NCBI GenBank assembly: GCA_028876655.1
Contig: JAGWRA010000118.1
Coordinates: forward strand, 1 to 54,280
Source: Acidobacteriota bacterium
Lineage (GTDB): Bacteria > Acidobacteriota > Vicinamibacteria > Vicinamibacterales > CAVVIG01
Direction of reading: 5' to 3'
Length of the DNA: 54,280 nucleotides
In this document: in pieces, positions 50,661 to 54,280 of the stretch
Position numbering within the stretch: the stretch's first letter is position 1
Layout: each line of letters starts with the position of its first letter
The notes under the pieces: generated by a model
The model's database searches: none
The model's input: the letters and a program-made list of their open reading frames with translations, nothing else
Told to the model about the DNA's origin: nothing
Position numbers and translations under genes: made by a program

Positions 50661-51701
50661 ATGACGGATACCGATCGTTCCCTGCACGCGTCCCTGCCCG
50701 CCGTCCCGCTGGGGCGGACGGACATGCGCATCACCCGCGTCGGCTTCGGCGCCTGGGCCATCGGCGGGGGTGGATGGTTCTTCGGCTGGGGCGCGCAGGA
50801 CGATCGCGCGTCGATCGCGGCGATCCGCCACGCGCTCGATCGGGGCATCAACTGGATCGATACCGCCGCGGTGTACGGACTCGGCCATTCGGAGGAGGTC
50901 GTCGCGCGCGCCCTGCGCGGCGTGCCGCGCGACGCCCGGCCGTACGTCTTCACCAAGGGCGGCCTGGTGTGGGACGAGCAGGATCGATCGGCGCCGCCCC
51001 GGCGCGTCGGCGCTCCGGCCAGCCTCCGGCGGGAAGTCGAAGCCTCGCTGCGGCGGCTGGAGGTCGATCGCATCGATCTCTATCAGATGCACTGGCCGCC
51101 CGAGGACGGCACGCCCCTGGAGGAGTACTGGCAGGTGCTGCGGGATCTGAAGAAGGAGGGCAAGGTCCGCGCCGTCGGGCTCTCGAATCACGACGCCGAC
51201 CAGCTGCGGCTGGCCGAGATGGTCGGGCACGTCGACACCCTGCAACCGCCGTTCTCGGCCATCCGCCGCGACGCGGCCGAGCGGATCCTCCCCTGGTGCC
51301 AGGCCCACGACACCGGCGTCATCGTCTACAGCCCGATGCAGTCCGGCCTGCTGACGGGACGCTTCACCGCCGAGCGGGCGGCGCGCCTGTCGGCCGACGA
51401 CTGGCGGTCGCGCGTGCCGGACTTCATGGGCGACAACCTGACACGCAATCTCGCGCTGGCAGAAGCGCTGCGGCCCGTGGCGGCGCGCCACCAGACCACA
51501 GTGGCGGCCGTGGCCGTGGCCTGGACGCTGGCCTGGCCCGGCGTCACCGGGGCAATCGTCGGCGCCCGCGCACCCGAACAGATCGACGACTGGATCGCGG
51601 CAGCCACGCTCGCCCTGACACCGGCCGACCTCGACGAGATGGCCGCCGCCATCGACCGGACCGGCGCGGGCACGGGCCCCGCGCGTCCACCCCTGGGGTG
51701 A
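50661..51701 (+). CDS. aldo/keto reductase
   Basis: 346 residues of the AKR superfamily. The catalytic tetrad is visible: Asp and Tyr in NWIDTAAVYGLGHSEEVV, Lys in YVFTKGGLVW and His in LYQMHWPPEDG. VRAVGLSNHDADQLRLAEMV and the C-terminal NADP block (GVTGAIVGARAPEQIDDWIA) follow. It reduces an aldehyde or ketone with NADPH. GGAGG lies 8 bases ahead of the ATG. Divergent from recQ (137-base gap) and convergent with the broken ybaK gene, 11 bases apart. Confidence 0.93.
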   Translation: MTDTDRSLHASLPAVPLGRTDMRITRVGFGAWAIGGGGWFFGWGAQDDRASIAAIRHALDRGINWIDTAAVYGLGHSEEVVARALRGVPRDARPYVFTKGGLVWDEQDRSAPPRRVGAPASLRREVEASLRRLEVDRIDLYQMHWPPEDGTPLEEYWQVLRDLKKEGKVRAVGLSNHDADQLRLAEMVGHVDTLQPPFSAIRRDAAERILPWCQAHDTGVIVYSPMQSGLLTGRFTAERAARLSADDWRSRVPDFMGDNLTRNLALAEALRPVAARHQTTVAAVAVAWTLAWPGVTGAIVGARAPEQIDDWIAAATLALTPADLDEMAAAIDRTGAGTGPARPPLG

Positions 51702-51712
51702 GAGAGACGCCG

Positions 51713-52179
51713 TCAATCGACGAGCCACGCCGGCGTTCCGCTGGACAGCGTCAGCAGATCGGCCGGCGCGAGCTCGAGCTCGAGGCCGCGCCGGCCGCCG
51801 CTCACGTAGATCGTCTCGTATGCCAGCGCCCGCTCGTCAGATAGAGCGGCAGGTGCCGCTTCTGGCCGAGCGGGCTGATGCCGCCGACGACATAGCCGGT
51901 GGCCCGTTCCGCCGCCGAAGGATCGGCCAGCGCGGCGGCCTTCGCCCCCGCCGCCGCCGCCATCAGCTTCAGGTTCAGGCGATCGAGGACGGGGATGACG
52001 CCGACGACGAGCGTCCGGCCATCCAGCTCGACGACCAGCGTCTTCAGCACGCGTGCCGCATCGACGCCGAGCGCCGCCGCGGCTTCCTCGCCGAACGACG
52101 CTCGTCCCGGCGCGCTCGGATAGGTGTGGACGCGGTGGGGAATGCCGGCCCGCTCGACGAGCCGGACGGCGGGCGTCAT
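51713..52179 (-). pseudogene. ybaK: YbaK/EbsC-type Cys-tRNA(Pro) deacylase, frameshifted near its 3' end
   Basis: The frame from 52179 gives MTPAVRLVERAGIPHRVHTY, the active-site Lys in RVLKTLVVELDG, VIPVLDRLNLKLMAAAAGAK and GGISPLGQKRHLPLYL, all expected for YbaK, which clears mis-charged Cys-tRNA(Pro). It then stops at 51802 after 125 residues with a wrong C-terminus (TSGRWHTRRST). A one-base shift at about 51838-51840 restores DERALAYETIYVSGGRRGLE and LELAPADLLTLSSGTPAWLV, ending at 51713, the normal family length of about 155. So one G appears to be missing, either a real mutation or an assembly error. Confidence 0.75.
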
Positions 52180-52197
52180 GTCAGGCGGCAGGAGCGG

Positions 52198-52824
52198 TCA
52201 GTACTCGTGTTCGCGGACCCACTTGGTGCTGATCCACTTCTCGCCGGCCACCACCGGCATCCCGGCGTGCAGCGTCCGGCGATCGATCTCGCCCGCCGGC
52301 GTGCAGTCGTAGAAGAGCACCGCCGCCCGCTTCCGCGGTGAGACCGTCAGGCCGATTTCGGGAAAGTGCGTCTCGCCGCCCGCCTCGACGTCATTGAGGT
52401 ACATGATCATCGTCAGGACCCGCTGCCCGCCGTGCTCGGCCACCACACGGCTTCCCGGCAGATCCGGATCGAAGAAGTCGAAGTGCGCCTGGTATTCCTG
52501 CCCCGGCAGGTAGCGGATCACCTGGAGCCCTTCGCCGTGGGTGACCGGCGTTCTGGTCAGCTGGGCGATCCGCTCTTCGATCGTCTTCACCACGGGCGTT
52601 TCGCCCCGGGTGAAGAACATCGTGTCGCTGCTGCGCGTCTCCACCTCGACCAGCTTGCCGGTGGCGGCATCGACCGTGACCGACCGCGTGACCTTCGCCC
52701 GGGCGTTCTCGACGAGATGCTCGCACTCGGCATCGTCGAGGAAGTCGGGAATGTAGGCCACGTACGGCGACAGGCTCAGGACGTCGATGTAAATGGTGCG
52801 AGGGGTGGACTGCGCTTCGGCCAT
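52198..52824 (-). CDS. prolyl-4-hydroxylase-type 2-oxoglutarate/Fe(II) dioxygenase
   Basis: 208 residues forming a complete P4Hc domain. Iron ligands are H114-x-D116 (YQAHFDFF) and His186 (TLHAGMPV); Lys196 (GEKWISTKW) should bind 2-oxoglutarate. Other family blocks are VRSSDTMFF-like TRSSDTMFFTRGE, LQVIRYLPGQEYQAH, RVLTMIMYLNDVEAGGETHF and RKRAAVLFYDC. It hydroxylates proline in peptides or a related substrate. No signal peptide, so it acts before export. GGAG is 7 bases ahead of the ATG at 52824. It is divergent from a gene encoding a long Ala-Pro/Ser-Pro tail, a plausible substrate. Confidence 0.92.
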   Translation of the reverse strand: MAEAQSTPRTIYIDVLSLSPYVAYIPDFLDDAECEHLVENARAKVTRSVTVDAATGKLVEVETRSSDTMFFTRGETPVVKTIEERIAQLTRTPVTHGEGLQVIRYLPGQEYQAHFDFFDPDLPGSRVVAEHGGQRVLTMIMYLNDVEAGGETHFPEIGLTVSPRKRAAVLFYDCTPAGEIDRRTLHAGMPVVAGEKWISTKWVREHEY

Positions 52825-52872
52825 CGTTCGCTCCGCCTTCGCCTTCCGACTCTGCCGATCTGAGAAATTCCG

Positions 52873-52901
52873 TTGACGCTCCGTAGACGCGCGCCTAGTA
52901 T
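52873..52901 (+). promoter_or_regulatory. sigma70-type promoter of the PqqD/proline-rich gene
   Basis: TTGACG (52873-52878), a 17-base spacer and TAGTAT (52896-52901): the best -35/-10 pair in the window. Transcription would start near 52908, leaving a leader of about 89 bases before the ATG at 52997; AAAGGA (52983-52988) is the ribosome site. Confidence 0.7.
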
Positions 52902-52996
52902 ATCGCTGACAAAAAATTGGTAATCGATCCCCCGTCAGTGCCGCGAACCGGCTCCTTTCGCGTTCGCCGTACAGGGATGACGAAAGGATACGGTAC

Positions 52997-54280
52997 ATGG
53001 CTCCTCGTGCGCGCAGGAACGGCCTGAATATCACGGACACCACGTCCGGCCTCGTGATCCACGACCCCGGCCGCCGCGAAACGCACCACCTCGATCCCCT
53101 CGAAAGCCTGATCTGGAAGCACGCCGACGGCACCACCAGCGTGGCAGAGCTGGCCTCGCTCGCGACGGCGACCCTGGGCACGGCGATCGACGAGTCGATG
53201 GTTCAGTCGGCCATGACCGCACTCGCCGACGCGGGCCTGATCCAGGCGGACACGGCGCCGGCGGACAGCGTCCAGTCGGCCGCGCGCCGATCGATCATGC
53301 GCCGCGTCGCGACCAGCAGCGTTGCCGCGGCAGCGTTCGGGATCTTCATCGATCGCCAGGCGGAAGCCGCGCGGCCCCACGACAAGGATCGGCGGCCGGG
53401 TGGGGGCGACGAGCACCAGGACGCGGACGTCGACCGGAAACTCCACGCGCTCGAAGAGCAGATCGAAGCGGTCAGGCGGGAGTGCCGCGATGTCGAGGCG
53501 CGCGAGCGTCGCCACGACGGCGCGGAAGAAGAGCGGGCGCATCCCGGTGGCATTCCGGTCAATCTGGCGCAGGGCTGGTACGACGCGGGTCCGCCCTACC
53601 AGTTCGCCGCCTACGGGCGGCGCGCCGGCCTCGTCGTGCTCAGCGGCCTGGTGCGGCCCACCGCCGACGCGACCGCGCTCGTCGGCGTGCTGCCCAGAGG
53701 ATACCGGCCGAACGGGACGCTGCTCTTCAGTCAGAACGCACAGGCTGGCGGAACGACGCAGACGATGACGGTGAGCGTGCAGGCGGATGGCCAGATCCTG
53801 CTGCCGGAGACGACACCCGATCCGTCCGGCTGGCTGAGCCTGAGCGGCATCGTCTTCCTCGCGCGGCATGGCGCCCCGTCGCTGAACGACGGCGACAACG
53901 ATACGGATGACGGCGCCGTCCCGCCGGCGCCTGCACCATCACCGGCTCCGGCGCCCGCGCCATCACCATCGCCGGCACCGTCACCAGCGCCGGCACCTGC
54001 GCCGTCTCCGTCTCCCGCGCCTGCGCCATCGCCGGCACCTGCGCCATCGCCGTCCCCGGCGCCTGCGCCCGCACCATCACCGTCACCGGCACCCGCGCCG
54101 GCACCGTCACCGTCGCCGGCGCCCGCACCATCACCGTCGCCGGCACCCGCGCCAGCCCCGGCGCCGTCACCAGCGCCGGCGCCGTCGCCGTCCCCCGCAC
54201 CTGGGCCGACGCCGGCACCACCGCCGTCGCCAGGTCCAGCTCCGGCCCCCGCGCCCGGACCGGCACCAGCTCCGGCCCCC
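52997..54280 (+). CDS. PqqD-like domain protein with tail-fibre-like domain and Ala-Pro/Ser-Pro tail (3' partial)
   Basis: Open to the window's end (at least 428 residues). ATG at 52997 follows AAAGGA by 8 bases. Residues 1-83 look like a PqqD/RiPP-recognition winged helix (GLVIHDPGRRETHHLDPLES, LIWKHADGTTSVAELASLAT). Residues 97-118 hold RRSIMRR and a short hydrophobic run (VATSSVAAAAFGIFI), like the twin-arginine stretch found after PqqD domains in other proteins. A charged, probably coiled segment follows (144-182), then a beta-rich domain (186-291: NLAQGWYDAGPPYQFAAYGR, GLVVLSGLVR, VLPRGYRPNGTLLF) like those of phage tail fibres. From residue 309 on it is almost only Pro, Ala and Ser. Function unknown; see the divergent prolyl hydroxylase. 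Confidence 0.8.
   Translation, partial: MAPRARRNGLNITDTTSGLVIHDPGRRETHHLDPLESLIWKHADGTTSVAELASLATATLGTAIDESMVQSAMTALADAGLIQADTAPADSVQSAARRSIMRRVATSSVAAAAFGIFIDRQAEAARPHDKDRRPGGGDEHQDADVDRKLHALEEQIEAVRRECRDVEARERRHDGAEEERAHPGGIPVNLAQGWYDAGPPYQFAAYGRRAGLVVLSGLVRPTADATALVGVLPRGYRPNGTLLFSQNAQAGGTTQTMTVSVQADGQILLPETTPDPSGWLSLSGIVFLARHGAPSLNDGDNDTDDGAVPPAPAPSPAPAPAPSPSPAPSPAPAPAPSPSPAPAPSPAPAPSPSPAPAPAPSPSPAPAPAPSPSPAPAPSPSPAPAPAPAPSPAPAPSPSPAPGPTPAPPPSPGPAPAPAPGPAPAPAP
53921..54280 (+). repeat. coding Pro-Ala-Ser repeat (AP/SP dipeptides), continues past the window
   Basis: 120 codons encoding PAPSP, PAPAP and PSPSP units in changing order. Codon choice varies (CCG, CCA, CCC, CCT; GCG, GCA, GCC, GCT) so the DNA repeat is degenerate although the protein repeat is strict. 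Almost every second residue is Pro, a polyproline-II rod. Towards the end Gly and Thr appear (APGPTPAPPPSPGPAP). Confidence 0.9.

Noticed and set aside
53727..54266. Minus-strand frame rich in Val, Ala, Thr and Arg opposite the Pro/Ala/Ser tail
   Set aside because: It is the mirror of the CCN/GCN repeat and has no start signal; the plus strand carries the recognisable domains and promoter.

Overview
The window is 54 kb of GC-rich, densely packed bacterial chromosome with about 43 protein genes. I see no rRNA, tRNA, CRISPR array, transposase or phage module. Several traits point to an Acidobacteriota genome, most likely of the Vicinamibacteria type: a TonB-dependent receptor with an N-terminal carboxypeptidase-regulatory-like domain, a secreted M28 peptidase, M49 and P1 peptidases, a HEAT-cyclophilin fusion, a DUF1015-serA-serC cluster and very G-rich intergenic repeats. 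That assignment is inference from gene content, not from a marker-gene search.

Layout. 1-5.3 kb (+): a MerR/XRE/cupin regulator (5' end cut off), a secreted P1-family aminopeptidase, a sodium:solute symporter, an SDR dehydrogenase and a tartrate/isopropylmalate-type dehydrogenase, which reads as an uptake-and-catabolism module. 5.3-7.7 kb (+): Yip1-like and DUF2752 membrane proteins and an amidohydrolase. 7.7-17.97 kb (mostly -): MBL hydrolase, TonB receptor, PLP decarboxylase, TetR plus DHA2 efflux pair, FAD oxidoreductase, zinc-finger GNAT and a lipoprotein. 18-23 kb: polA, a small TPR-like secreted protein and pcnB. 23.1-29 kb (-): fatty-acid desaturase, the serine operon DUF1015-serA-serC and an M23 lipoprotein. 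29.5-39.6 kb: secreted M28 peptidase (+), then a five-gene (-) run of beta-CASP MBL, DPP III, HEAT-cyclophilin, aminotransferase and malQ. 39.9-44.9 kb: arsenate reductase, D-cysteine desulfhydrase-like enzyme, MTHFR-like protein, class-A-fold serine hydrolase and an aminotransferase. 44.9-50.5 kb (-): K+ channel and the tight recQ-LOG-nitronate monooxygenase-methyltransferase operon. 50.6-54.3 kb: aldo/keto reductase, a frameshifted ybaK, a prolyl-4-hydroxylase-like dioxygenase and, divergent from it, an open reading frame that runs off the end. That last frame joins a PqqD-like domain, a twin-arginine stretch, a tail-fibre-like beta domain and a long Ala-Pro/Ser-Pro tail.

The most unusual material is at the right edge and between genes. 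(1) A prolyl hydroxylase lies beside a protein with at least 120 residues of Ala-Pro/Ser-Pro repeats, which suggests hydroxylation and perhaps glycosylation of the tail, as in plant arabinogalactan proteins. (2) A dispersed intergenic repeat has a hairpin stem that changes by compensatory substitutions while the GTGGGG loop is constant, in five full copies plus two degenerate ones. (3) Several intergenic arrays consist of a short G-rich word repeated, then its reverse complement repeated, each locus using a different word. Other points are a pol I whose 3'-5' exonuclease residues are mostly replaced, apparent leaderless promoters for pcnB and the serine operon, and a one-base frameshift in ybaK.
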